NCBI GenBank assembly: GCA_049597955.1
Contig: JBMYND010000003.1
Coordinates: 124,001-188,000, forward strand
Source of the DNA: JAYPAN01 sp049597955
Lineage (GTDB): Bacteria > Pseudomonadota > Alphaproteobacteria > RS24
Direction: 5' to 3'
Length of the DNA: 64,000 nucleotides
Shown: in pieces, positions 42,966 to 50,455 of the stretch
Numbering within the stretch: position 1 is the first letter of the stretch
How the letters are laid out: each line of letters opens with the position of its first letter
The notes under the pieces: generated by a model
What the model was told of the DNA's origin: nothing
What the model saw: only the letters and a program-made list of their open reading frames with translations
The model's database searches: none
Position numbers and translations under genes: made by a program

Positions 42966-43979
42966 ATGAGCCAATATGAGCCGCGTGTGCTGTCGGGTGT
43001 GCAACCGACCGGCAATTTGCATTTGGGCAATTATCTTGGCGCTATCCGCAATTTCGTGGCCTTGCAGGAAACCCATCAATGCCTGTATTGCGTGGTGGAT
43101 TTGCATGCCATTACCGTGTTTCAAGACCCGGCTGAATTGGCCGCCAATACGCGCGAAGTGGCTGCTGCTTTCTTGGCCGCCGGTGTCGATGCCGACAAGC
43201 ATATTGTGTTCAATCAAAGCCGCGTGCGCCAGCATAGCGAGCTGGCTTGGGTGCTGAATTGCGTCTCGCGCATGGGCTGGCTGAACCGGATGACGCAGTT
43301 CAAGGAAAAGGCCGGCAAGGACAGGGAAAAGGCTTCGGTCGGGCTTTATGTCTATCCCAATCTCATGGCGGCTGATATTTTGCTGTATAAGGCAACCCAT
43401 GTACCGGTCGGCGAAGACCAGAAACAGCATTTGGAACTGGCGCGTGATATTGCGCAAAAATTCAATAATGATTTTGGCGCGCCAGATTTCTTTCCCCAGC
43501 CCGAGCCATTGATACAAGGGCCGGCAAGGCGGGTGATGAGCCTGCGCGATGGCAGCAAGAAAATGTCGAAATCTGACCCGTCGGATTTGTCGCGTATCAC
43601 TATGCTGGACAGCGCCGATGAGATTGCCCGCAAAATCCGCAAGGCGAAAACCGACCCGGAGCCTTTGCCGGACAATGTTGATGGGCTGGACGGGCGTCCT
43701 GAAGCGGCCAATTTGCTGGGCATTTATGCCGCTTTGGCCGATGCCGAGCAGGAAGCGGTGATTGACCAATTTGCCGGCGCGCAATTTTCGCAATTAAAAG
43801 AAGAGCTGGCGGCGCTGGCGATTGAAAAAATCGGCCCGATTGGCGATGAAATGCGGCGTCTGACCAATGATCCGGGCGCGGTCGAGCAGGCATTGGATAA
43901 AGGGGCCGCGCGCGCCGCCGAGATTGCCGAAAGCGTGATGGGCGATGTGCGCCGACTGGTCGGCTTTCTCGGAAGCTAG
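42966..43979 (+). CDS. trpS: Tryptophanyl-tRNA synthetase
   Basis: 337 residues, class I aminoacyl-tRNA synthetase. The HIGH-like element is GNLHLGNYLGAI (16-27) and KMSKS is at 199-203; SGVQPTG and the tryptophan-binding CVVDLHA-type segment are present. It charges tRNA-Trp. AGGGAGAGGGCA precedes the ATG, giving a strong ribosome-binding site. Confidence 0.97.
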   Translation: MSQYEPRVLSGVQPTGNLHLGNYLGAIRNFVALQETHQCLYCVVDLHAITVFQDPAELAANTREVAAAFLAAGVDADKHIVFNQSRVRQHSELAWVLNCVSRMGWLNRMTQFKEKAGKDREKASVGLYVYPNLMAADILLYKATHVPVGEDQKQHLELARDIAQKFNNDFGAPDFFPQPEPLIQGPARRVMSLRDGSKKMSKSDPSDLSRITMLDSADEIARKIRKAKTDPEPLPDNVDGLDGRPEAANLLGIYAALADAEQEAVIDQFAGAQFSQLKEELAALAIEKIGPIGDEMRRLTNDPGAVEQALDKGAARAAEIAESVMGDVRRLVGFLGS

Positions 43980-44014
43980 AAACAGCTTGTTCCCGCACCG
44001 CCAAACATGGCAGC

Positions 44015-44500
44015 ATGTCGCGCATGGATATTAATCAACATTTGCAGCGCAAATTTCTGGTCGTGGTTGATGGCACGCCGGAAGTGCATGCGGCCTTGCG
44101 CTTTGCGGCGCGGCGCGCCCATGGCACGGGCGGCAAGGTGGCGCTTTTGCTGGTCATTGAGCCGGGCGGGTTTGAGCATTGGCTTGGCGTTGGCAGCCTG
44201 ATGAAGGAAGATGCGCTGGGCGAGGCCGAACGGGTTTTGGGCGAATGTGCGGCAATTGTCGAAGAATTGGGCGGCGAAAAACCGAAAACCCATATTCGCG
44301 AAGGCCATGGCAGCGAGGAAATCCAGCGTTTGATTGATGAGGATTCGACTATTTCGACATTGGTTCTGGCGTCGGGCTATGGCCCGGCCGGGCCGGGGCC
44401 ATTGGTTTCGGCTCTGGCGACCGGTAAAACCGATTTTCATATTCCGGTGACAATCGTGCCGGGGTCTTTGTCGGATGATGAAATTGACGCGCTGACATAA
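44015..44500 (+). CDS. Universal stress protein (UspA family)
   Basis: 161 residues. A USP fold is shown by the start FLVVVDGTPEVHAALRFAARRA, the strand KVALLLVIEP, and the end ISTLVLASGYGPAGPGPLVSAL...IPVTIVPG. The ATP-binding loop normally reads GxxGx9GS; here the glycines are shifted, so nucleotide binding is uncertain. It is the gene usually found between trpS and the Nfu gene in alphaproteobacteria. ATGs at 44015 and 44024 are both possible. Confidence 0.87.
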   Translation: MSRMDINQHLQRKFLVVVDGTPEVHAALRFAARRAHGTGGKVALLLVIEPGGFEHWLGVGSLMKEDALGEAERVLGECAAIVEELGGEKPKTHIREGHGSEEIQRLIDEDSTISTLVLASGYGPAGPGPLVSALATGKTDFHIPVTIVPGSLSDDEIDALT

Positions 44501-44585
44501 GGTAAAGCGCCCCCTTTATGGCCCCGCCCTCTATTGCTTTTGGCGCGCGCGCTGCCTATATCGGGGACAGATACAGGAGCTTGTG

Positions 44586-45149
44586 ATGTTTATTCAAACC
44601 GAGGATACGCCCAATCCGGCGACGCTCAAATTCCTGCCCGGTCGGGCTGTGACCGGCGACCGGCCACCGGCTGATTTTCCCAATAAGGCGGCGGCTGAAG
44701 CCTCGCCCTTGGCCGAGGCCTTGTTTGCGGTTGAAGGCGTTGAAAGCGTCTTTCTCGGCAGTGATTTTATCGCTGTCACCAAAGGCGCGGTCGAATGGCA
44801 GCTTGTCAAACCGGCCTTGCTGCAGGTGATAATGTCGCATTTTGTTGAGGAGCGCCCGGTGCTGCTTGACACTGTCGCCGGCACGGAAGCAGAAACGCCA
44901 GAGGCGGATGGGCCGGATGCGGAAATTATTTCGGTCATCAAGCAAATCATAGATACACGGGTGCGCCCTGCTGTGGCGCAAGATGGCGGCGATATTGTGT
45001 TTCACGGCTATGATGATGGTGTGGTGTCCTTGCATATGCGCGGGGCCTGTGCCGGTTGCCCGAGCGCGACGGCGACGCTGAAACATGGCATTGAGAATTT
45101 GCTGAAACATTATGTGCCTTCCGTCACGGAAGTGCGCGCCGTGATTTAA
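44586..45149 (+). CDS. NifU/Nfu-type iron-sulfur cluster scaffold protein
   Basis: 187 residues. The Nfu N-terminal domain begins MFIQTEDTPNPATLKFLPG and the C-terminal NifU domain has the cluster-binding CxxC at Cys155 and Cys158 in GACAGCPSATATLKHGIENL. It assembles or carries [4Fe-4S] clusters to target proteins; clients in this window could include MiaB, HemW and Nth. CAGGAGC precedes the ATG at 44586. Confidence 0.93.
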   Translation: MFIQTEDTPNPATLKFLPGRAVTGDRPPADFPNKAAAEASPLAEALFAVEGVESVFLGSDFIAVTKGAVEWQLVKPALLQVIMSHFVEERPVLLDTVAGTEAETPEADGPDAEIISVIKQIIDTRVRPAVAQDGGDIVFHGYDDGVVSLHMRGACAGCPSATATLKHGIENLLKHYVPSVTEVRAVI

Positions 45150-45164
45150 CGGCGGGAGGATGCC

Positions 45165-45758
45165 ATGACAGACAGTCTAGACCAGAAAGGGCTCGACCGG
45201 CTGTTTTATGAAGGCCGGTCATATAATAGCTGGCAGGACAAGCCGGTCGATGATGCCCTGCTTCATGCGCTTTATGACTTAATGCGCATGCCGCCAACCA
45301 GCGCCAATTGTTCACCGGCGCGTGTGGTGTTTGTGCGCTCGGCGGAAGCCAAGGCGAAATTGCTGCCCTGCCTGTTGCCGACCAACCGGCAAAAAACCGA
45401 AACCGCGCCGGTCTGTGCGATTATCGCCCATGATTTGCAATTTTACGATTTGATACCGCAACTCTTTCCGCATAATCCCGCCGCGCGCGACTGGTTTTCC
45501 GGCGATGCGGCGGTGGCCGAGGCAACAGCCTTTCGCAATGGCACATTGCAGGGCGGCTATTTCATGCTGGCGGCGCGCGCTTTGGGGCTGGATGTTGGGC
45601 CAATGTCGGGCTTTGACAATGCGGCGGTCGATGCCGCCTTTTTCCCTGATGGCCGCTTCAAGTCAAATTTTCTGTGCAATATCGGCTATGGCGACGCTTC
45701 CGATTTATTCGACCGCAGCCCGCGCCTGTCTTTTGACGAGGCGTGCCGGATTGTCTGA
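45165..45758 (+). CDS. Nitroreductase-family protein, RutE/HadB-like (malonic semialdehyde reductase type)
   Basis: 197 residues. Family signatures are RSYNSWQDKPVDDALL, RMPPTSANCSPARVVFV, NGTLQGGYFMLAARALGLDVGPMSGFD and FLCNIGYGD, as in the RutE/HadB branch of FMN-dependent nitroreductases. RutE reduces malonic semialdehyde in pyrimidine breakdown, but no other rut genes are nearby, so the substrate is unknown. It lies 15 bases after the Nfu gene and 29 before tsaB. Confidence 0.86.
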   Translation: MTDSLDQKGLDRLFYEGRSYNSWQDKPVDDALLHALYDLMRMPPTSANCSPARVVFVRSAEAKAKLLPCLLPTNRQKTETAPVCAIIAHDLQFYDLIPQLFPHNPAARDWFSGDAAVAEATAFRNGTLQGGYFMLAARALGLDVGPMSGFDNAAVDAAFFPDGRFKSNFLCNIGYGDASDLFDRSPRLSFDEACRIV

Positions 45759-45787
45759 CCGGCCTTTGTTTTTCGGGCGCAATTTTC

Positions 45788-46477
45788 ATGGCTGACCAAA
45801 CCCCCGTTTTGCTGGCTTGCGATACCACCCAAAGCGCCTGCTCGGTGGCGGTGAAAATCGGTGCGGCAGAGGCGCGGCAAAATATGCTGGAAATGGCGCG
45901 CGGCCATGCCGAGGCGCTGATGCCGCTTATGCAGGATTTTATGGCGGCGGAGGGTTTGGCAATGGCCGATCTCACCCATTTGGCGGTGACGGTTGGCCCC
46001 GGCACATTTACCGGCACCAGAGTGGGGCTGTCGGCCATGCGCGGGCTGGCCTTGGCGCTGAATCTGCCCTTGGTTGGCATTGGCAGCTTGCAGGCGATGG
46101 CCTTGGCCAGTGATGCGCCGCGCCCAAGATTGGTCGCCATTGATGCGCGCCGCGACAGTTTTTATTGTCAGGCTTTTTCGGTCGAGGGCCGTATTTTGTC
46201 ACCCCCGCAGGCGCTTGGCTTGTCGGATGCTGCCGCGCTGATTGGCGGGCAACAGCAAGTCACGGTGATTGGCACGGGCAAATCAGCATTGGCAGCCTTG
46301 GATGCAAGGTTTCTGCCCGATGTCGCACCGGACGTCCCGCAAGCCCGCTATGTTGCCGCACTGGCGGCGCAATTGCCGGCGGAGCAATGGCAAGCCCCCC
46401 CGCCCGCGCCGCTTTATTTGCGCCCGCCCGATGCCACATTGCCCGATAAAAGCAAAGCCCTGTTGCGCGCGCCATGA
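45788..46477 (+). CDS. tsaB: tRNA threonylcarbamoyladenosine synthesis protein TsaB
   Basis: 229 residues of the ASKHA fold. N-terminal LACDTTQSACSVAV, ARGHAEALMPLMQDFM and LAVTVGPGTFTGTRVGLSAMRGLALAL are the TsaB signatures. It partners TsaD and TsaE in making t6A37 in ANN-decoding tRNAs. The ATG at 45788 is preferred over an upstream in-frame start at 45743 inside the previous gene. It overlaps rimI by 4 bases. Confidence 0.95.
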   Translation: MADQTPVLLACDTTQSACSVAVKIGAAEARQNMLEMARGHAEALMPLMQDFMAAEGLAMADLTHLAVTVGPGTFTGTRVGLSAMRGLALALNLPLVGIGSLQAMALASDAPRPRLVAIDARRDSFYCQAFSVEGRILSPPQALGLSDAAALIGGQQQVTVIGTGKSALAALDARFLPDVAPDVPQARYVAALAAQLPAEQWQAPPPAPLYLRPPDATLPDKSKALLRAP

Positions 46478-46902
46478 GGCGAAATTTGATTGAGCGCCTG
46501 ACAGATGCGCAAAAGCTGGCCGCTCTGCATGGGCGCGCCTTTGACCAGCCTTGGTCGGCCGGCAGCTTCGCCGATTTACTGGACGGGCGCGGGGTTTCGG
46601 CATGGGGGCATAATGACGGGTTTATCTTGCTGCGCCGGGTGTTGGAGGAAACCGAAATTCTGACTTTGGCAATTGCGCCGGAGCAGCGCCGGAAAGGCCA
46701 TGCGGCGGCGCTTTTGGCGCATGCTTGCATTGAGGCGCGGCGCGGTTTGGCGGCACAGGACAAGGCGGTTTTGCATTTGGAAGTGCGCGAAAGCAATGCA
46801 CCGGCCATTGCCCTTTATCGCCATTTCGGCTTTGTTGAGACCGGACAGCGCGCCAATTATTATCAGGGCGAGACCGCCCTTCTCATGCAATTTTCTGTTT
46901 AA
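46474..46902 (+). CDS. rimI: Ribosomal protein S18-alanine N-acetyltransferase (RimI-like GNAT)
   Basis: 142 residues. The GNAT fold shows ILTLAIAPEQRRKGHAAALL, the acetyl-CoA pyrophosphate loop, and VRESNAPAIALYRHFGFVETGQR, the RimI-type C-terminal strand. RimI acetylates the N terminus of ribosomal protein S18. tsaB-rimI is a conserved pair. The gene normally follows directly with fur in alphaproteobacteria; here a TonB receptor intervenes. Confidence 0.88.
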   Translation: MRRNLIERLTDAQKLAALHGRAFDQPWSAGSFADLLDGRGVSAWGHNDGFILLRRVLEETEILTLAIAPEQRRKGHAAALLAHACIEARRGLAAQDKAVLHLEVRESNAPAIALYRHFGFVETGQRANYYQGETALLMQFSV

Positions 46903-46941
46903 TTTCAACGCCCTATAAGGGACGACCGCGCCTGCGACAGA

Positions 46942-46956
46942 GCGGCGCAGCGCCGC
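46942..46956. repeat. GC-rich palindrome after rimI
   Basis: GCGGCGC (46942-46948) and GCGCCGC (46950-46956) are perfect complements around one base; as RNA it would fold with about five base pairs. It lies just after rimI, with no T-tract. A related hairpin lies on the other side of the Fur-box region at 47028-47040. Confidence 0.5.
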
Positions 46957-46965
46957 GCAGACTTT

Positions 46966-46984
46966 GCGGTTGATAATCACTCGC
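46966..46984 (+). promoter_or_regulatory. Fur-box-like site 1 ahead of the TonB receptor
   Basis: GCGGTTGATAATCACTCGC matches the classical 19-bp Fur box GATAATGATAATCATTATC at 12 positions, with the core TGATAATCA intact. It lies 30 bp before site 2. Confidence 0.5.
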
Positions 46985-46995
46985 AACTTGTTTAT

Positions 46996-47014
46996 GAATA
47001 TGATAATCATTTGC
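46996..47014 (+). promoter_or_regulatory. Fur-box-like site 2 ahead of the TonB receptor
   Basis: GAATATGATAATCATTTGC matches the 19-bp Fur consensus at 15 positions. The core TGATAATCATT is complete. It ends 40 bases before the receptor ATG and likely covers its promoter, so the gene is expected to be repressed when iron is plentiful. Which alphaproteobacterial regulator binds (Fur, Irr or RirA) is not known from sequence alone. Confidence 0.65.
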
Positions 47015-47027
47015 AACAAACAACAGC

Positions 47028-47040
47028 GCCGCAGAGCGGC
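47028..47040. repeat. GC-rich hairpin after the Fur boxes
   Basis: GCCGC (47028-47032) and GCGGC (47036-47040) pair around three bases. With the palindrome at 46942-46956 it brackets the regulatory region of the TonB receptor. Confidence 0.45.
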
Positions 47041-47053
47041 CAAGGAAAACACC

Positions 47054-49132
47054 ATGCATAATATCCCCCAGACTTTTTTGCGGGCGGCGCTGGCTTTTGC
47101 CATTCTGCCAAATCTCGCCTTGGCCAATGACCGGGCGCTGCTTGATGAGGTGGTGGTCAAGGGCCGCATCCTTTACGCCAATGAAGTCAATGCGCTGAAA
47201 ATGCCGATACCGGCGCTGGATGTGCCGCAAAGCCTGTCGATTGTGACGGATTTGGACATTAAGGAGCGTGGCTATCGGGCGCTGGGCGATATTGTGCGCT
47301 ATACGCCGGGCGTCAATAGCAGCCAAGGCGAGGGCCATCGCGACGCGATTGTGTTTCGCGGCAATCGCTCAACCGCCGATTTTTACATAGATGGGGTGCG
47401 CGATGATGTGCAGTATTATCGCGCGCTTTACAATCTGGAACAGGTTGAAGTGCTGCGCGGGCCGAATGCGCTGCTGTTCGGGCGTGGCGGCACGGGCGGC
47501 ACGCTCAATCGGGTCACCAAAAAGGCGGTGCTGGACGAGTTGTTTACCAATTTTGACCTGGCCGCCGACAGATTTGGTGCGACGGATATGGCTGTCGATA
47601 TGAACCGGGATATTGGCCCCAATTCTGCGCTGCGCCTGACCGCGCATTATGATGCGCTGAAAAATGACCGCGATTTCTATGAAGGCGACCGCTATGGCTT
47701 TAATCCGACAATGAAATTTCGGGTCGGGGACGCCACGACACTCGATTTGTCTTATGAATATGCCAATCATCAGCGTTTTATCGATCGCGGCATACCGACA
47801 GCTCATGGCCGACCGGTCGCTTCGCTTGCCGGTATCACATTTGGCGACAAAGATATTAATCTGACCAAGCTGGAAGCCCATATTTTTCGCGGATTGCTCA
47901 ATCATGCGTTTTCCGACACGCTGAAAGGCAATGTAACGCTGCATTATGGTGATTACGACAAAAGCTATCGCAATCTTTTTGCTTTCGACTATGACCATGA
48001 TGCGCAAACAGTGGTGCTGGACGGCTATCTTGACCCGACCCGGCGCGCGCATTTCATTGCGAACGGCAATTTGGTGGCGGCGCTGACCACAGGCGAGATC
48101 AGCCATACCTTACTGCTTGGCGGTGAATATGTCGCCACGGACTCCGAGAATTATCGATACAATACCCATTGGACAACAAGCGGCTCAGACAAAGAAAGCT
48201 TTGCCATACGCCGCCCGCTTAATCTGACCGTCAATGCGGCCGGACAAGCGACAAGCGTTGATTTTACCAGCGATTTGAACAGCCATAGCGAGACGGACAT
48301 CACAGTCACCTCGGTTTATTTCCAAGACCAGATTGACCTCTCCGAACAGGTAAAATTGCTGCTTGGCGGGCGCTTTGACAGTTTTGACATTACGGTGGAT
48401 GACATTAAAAACACTGCCACGCAATCGCGGACAGATGATGTATTCTCACCGCGCGCCGGATTGATTTTCAAGCCACAGGACAATATCTCGCTTTATGCCG
48501 GTTACAGCGAAAGCTTCCTGCCGCGTTCCGGTGAGCAATATAAAAAACTCGATACCGATGCCGCGCGGCTTGACCCGGATGTGTTTGAAAATACCGAAAT
48601 CGGGCTGAAATGGGACATTGCGCCGGATTTAAGCGTCACAAGCGCCTATTTCCAAAGCCAACAAACAAGCGCCGCGCGCGATAATGTGACCGGCGAGACT
48701 TTGGAAATAAGAGGCTTGCAGATTGACGGCTTTGAAATTGAACTCAAGGGCCGCATAGATGAAAAGCTGCAATTCGCGGCGGGCTTTAGCGCGATGGACG
48801 GCGAAACCGCAAGCGGCCAGACGCCGCGCGAATTGCCCGAAACCATGCTGTCGCTTTGGGCGGCCTATTTGGTAACGCCGCAGCTTGAGATTGGTGTCGG
48901 CGTGACTTATCAGGATGAAACGAAAATCACCGATAATGCCGCCTCTCCCGTCTTGCCCGATTATACGCGGATTGATGTGGCGATGAATTATACGCTGTCG
49001 GAAGATATGGCCTTGCGGCTCAATATAGAAAATCTGACGGATACGCTGTATTTCCCGCATGCCCACAGCACCCATCAGGCCTCGGTCGGCGCCCCGTTCA
49101 ATGCTCGCCTGTCGCTGACCAGAAACTTTTAA
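47054..49132 (+). CDS. TonB-dependent siderophore receptor (catecholate/ferrichrome type)
   Basis: 692 residues. A Sec signal peptide (about 1-24, cleaving after LANA-type LALAN) is followed by the TonB-box-like LLDEVVVKG and a plug domain with DVPQSLSIVTDLDIKERGYR, YTPGVNSSQGEG, FYIDGVRDD and LEQVEVLRGPNALLFGRGGTGG. The rest is a 22-strand outer-membrane barrel ending LNIENLTDTLYFPHAHST and the terminal Phe. It resembles FhuA/Fiu-like receptors; the ligand is unknown. The ATG at 47054 has AAGGA upstream. It is an insert in the conserved rimI-fur order and sits behind two Fur-box-like sites. Confidence 0.93.
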   Translation: MHNIPQTFLRAALAFAILPNLALANDRALLDEVVVKGRILYANEVNALKMPIPALDVPQSLSIVTDLDIKERGYRALGDIVRYTPGVNSSQGEGHRDAIVFRGNRSTADFYIDGVRDDVQYYRALYNLEQVEVLRGPNALLFGRGGTGGTLNRVTKKAVLDELFTNFDLAADRFGATDMAVDMNRDIGPNSALRLTAHYDALKNDRDFYEGDRYGFNPTMKFRVGDATTLDLSYEYANHQRFIDRGIPTAHGRPVASLAGITFGDKDINLTKLEAHIFRGLLNHAFSDTLKGNVTLHYGDYDKSYRNLFAFDYDHDAQTVVLDGYLDPTRRAHFIANGNLVAALTTGEISHTLLLGGEYVATDSENYRYNTHWTTSGSDKESFAIRRPLNLTVNAAGQATSVDFTSDLNSHSETDITVTSVYFQDQIDLSEQVKLLLGGRFDSFDITVDDIKNTATQSRTDDVFSPRAGLIFKPQDNISLYAGYSESFLPRSGEQYKKLDTDAARLDPDVFENTEIGLKWDIAPDLSVTSAYFQSQQTSAARDNVTGETLEIRGLQIDGFEIELKGRIDEKLQFAAGFSAMDGETASGQTPRELPETMLSLWAAYLVTPQLEIGVGVTYQDETKITDNAASPVLPDYTRIDVAMNYTLSEDMALRLNIENLTDTLYFPHAHSTHQASVGAPFNARLSLTRNF

Positions 49133-49161
49133 GCGGTTTTGGCATCGCGCCGATATGATGG

Positions 49162-49190
49162 TTGAAATGCGCAAGGGTAAGTGATTTACT
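49162..49190 (+). promoter_or_regulatory. Candidate promoter of fur
   Basis: TTGAAA (49162-49167) and TTTACT (49185-49190) are separated by 17 bases, just ahead of the fur gene, whose ATG at 49216 follows GAGGAG. Motif match only. Confidence 0.35.
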
Positions 49191-49215
49191 GCCGCTAAAG
49201 TAATGAGGAGCGCAG

Positions 49216-49635
49216 ATGCAGGACAAACGCGACATTGAAGCCATGGCCGTGGCCGCAGGTATGCGGATGACCGAGCAAAGGCGGGTGATTGCCGGTGTAT
49301 TGTCGCACGCCGAAGACCATCCGGATGTCGAGGAAGTGCATCGCCGTGCCGCCGAAATTGATGCCGGCATATCCATTGCCACCGTCTATCGCACCGTGCG
49401 CTTGTTTGAAGAAGCCAATATATTGACGCGCCATGATTTCGGCGATGGCCGCTCGCGCTATGAGCCGATTGCCGAAGAACATCACGACCATTTGATAGAT
49501 ATTCAAACCGGTCGGGTGATTGAGTTCACCAATGATGAGATTGAACGGCTGCAAACCGAAGTGGCGCGCAAGCTCGGCTATCGGCTGGTTGACCACAGGC
49601 TGGAGCTTTATGGCGTGCCGCTAGAGGACGAATAG
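49216..49635 (+). CDS. fur: Fur-family metal-dependent transcriptional repressor
   Basis: 139 residues. The winged helix includes MRMTEQRRVIAGVLSHAEDHPDVEEV and ISIATVYRTVRLFEEANIL, and the dimerisation/metal domain EEHHDHLIDIQTGRVIEF with the HHDH sensing site. The CxxC structural-zinc pair that follows HHDHL in E. coli Fur is replaced by IDIQTG, as in alphaproteobacterial Fur/Mur proteins, some of which answer to manganese. It lies 84 bases after the TonB receptor. Metal specificity cannot be read from the sequence. Confidence 0.93.
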   Translation: MQDKRDIEAMAVAAGMRMTEQRRVIAGVLSHAEDHPDVEEVHRRAAEIDAGISIATVYRTVRLFEEANILTRHDFGDGRSRYEPIAEEHHDHLIDIQTGRVIEFTNDEIERLQTEVARKLGYRLVDHRLELYGVPLEDE

Positions 49636-49651
49636 CGCCGCCTGTTCGCCC

Positions 49652-50446
49652 ATGCTGACCTTATTTCGCTTGTCGGTCTTTGCCACGGTCACGCCGATAT
49701 TGGCGCTGTGTCAGATTATTGCCTTGTTCGTCCCGCCCTTTCGCAATGCGCTGCCGCTATTTTATCACCGGCTGATGTGCCGCCTGCTGGGCGTGCGTGT
49801 TCGGGTGCATGGCGATTTGCCCAAACCCGGCACGCTGATTGTCTGCAATCACATATCTTGGTTTGATGTGGTGCTGCTTGGCGCGGTGCTGCCTGTGTCT
49901 TTTGTCGCCAAAAGCGAGGTAAGGGGCTGGCCGCTTTTCGGCTGGCTGGCGCGCCTCCAGCGCAGTGTTTTTGTGACCCGCAAACGCGGCCGACACACTT
50001 TGCGCGAAAGCCAAACCCTGACCAAGCGTCTGGCGCAGGGTGACCGATTGGTTCTGTTTGCCGAAGGCACAAGTTCCGATGGCATACATATATTGCCGTT
50101 CAAATCGGCGCTGTTTTCGGCGGTGGAAACCGCTTGCGACAGCCAAGAAAGCCACAGCTTCACCGTTCAACCGGCGGTTTTGCGCTATACGGCAGTGCAT
50201 CAAATCGCCATGGGGCGCAAGCGGCGCATCAGCTATGCATGGGTGGGCGAGGCGACACTGATGCCGCATTTTTTGTTCATGTTTGCCACACCCCCTCTAA
50301 CGGTCGATATATTGTTTCCCCCGCCCCTGCCGCCAGCCATATTGGCCGACCGCAAGGCGATGGCGCGCGCAAGCCATCAGGCGGTGCGCGATGGTCTTGA
50401 TAATTTAATGTCGGGAAAACTTGCCGGACAGGCGGAAAATGGGTAA
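49652..50446 (+). CDS. plsC: 1-acyl-sn-glycerol-3-phosphate acyltransferase (PlsC/OlsA family)
   Basis: 264 residues. A hydrophobic N-terminal segment (about 8-30) precedes the acyltransferase motif NHISWFD (H-x4-D) near 67 and the second motif FAEGTSSDG near 139-147. It transfers an acyl chain to lysophosphatidate, or in the OlsA branch to lyso-ornithine lipid; since olsB is present in the genome, either is possible. Its place between fur and miaB is conserved in alphaproteobacteria. Confidence 0.9.
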   Translation: MLTLFRLSVFATVTPILALCQIIALFVPPFRNALPLFYHRLMCRLLGVRVRVHGDLPKPGTLIVCNHISWFDVVLLGAVLPVSFVAKSEVRGWPLFGWLARLQRSVFVTRKRGRHTLRESQTLTKRLAQGDRLVLFAEGTSSDGIHILPFKSALFSAVETACDSQESHSFTVQPAVLRYTAVHQIAMGRKRRISYAWVGEATLMPHFLFMFATPPLTVDILFPPPLPPAILADRKAMARASHQAVRDGLDNLMSGKLAGQAENG

Positions 50447-50455
50447 GCCAGTGCC

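Noticed and set aside
46942..46956. Intrinsic terminator after rimI
   Set aside because: A strong GC palindrome is present but no T-tract follows on either strand; recorded as a repeat instead.
47369..48106. 245-codon open frame antisense to the TonB receptor
   Set aside because: Shadow frame with no start context or family features.
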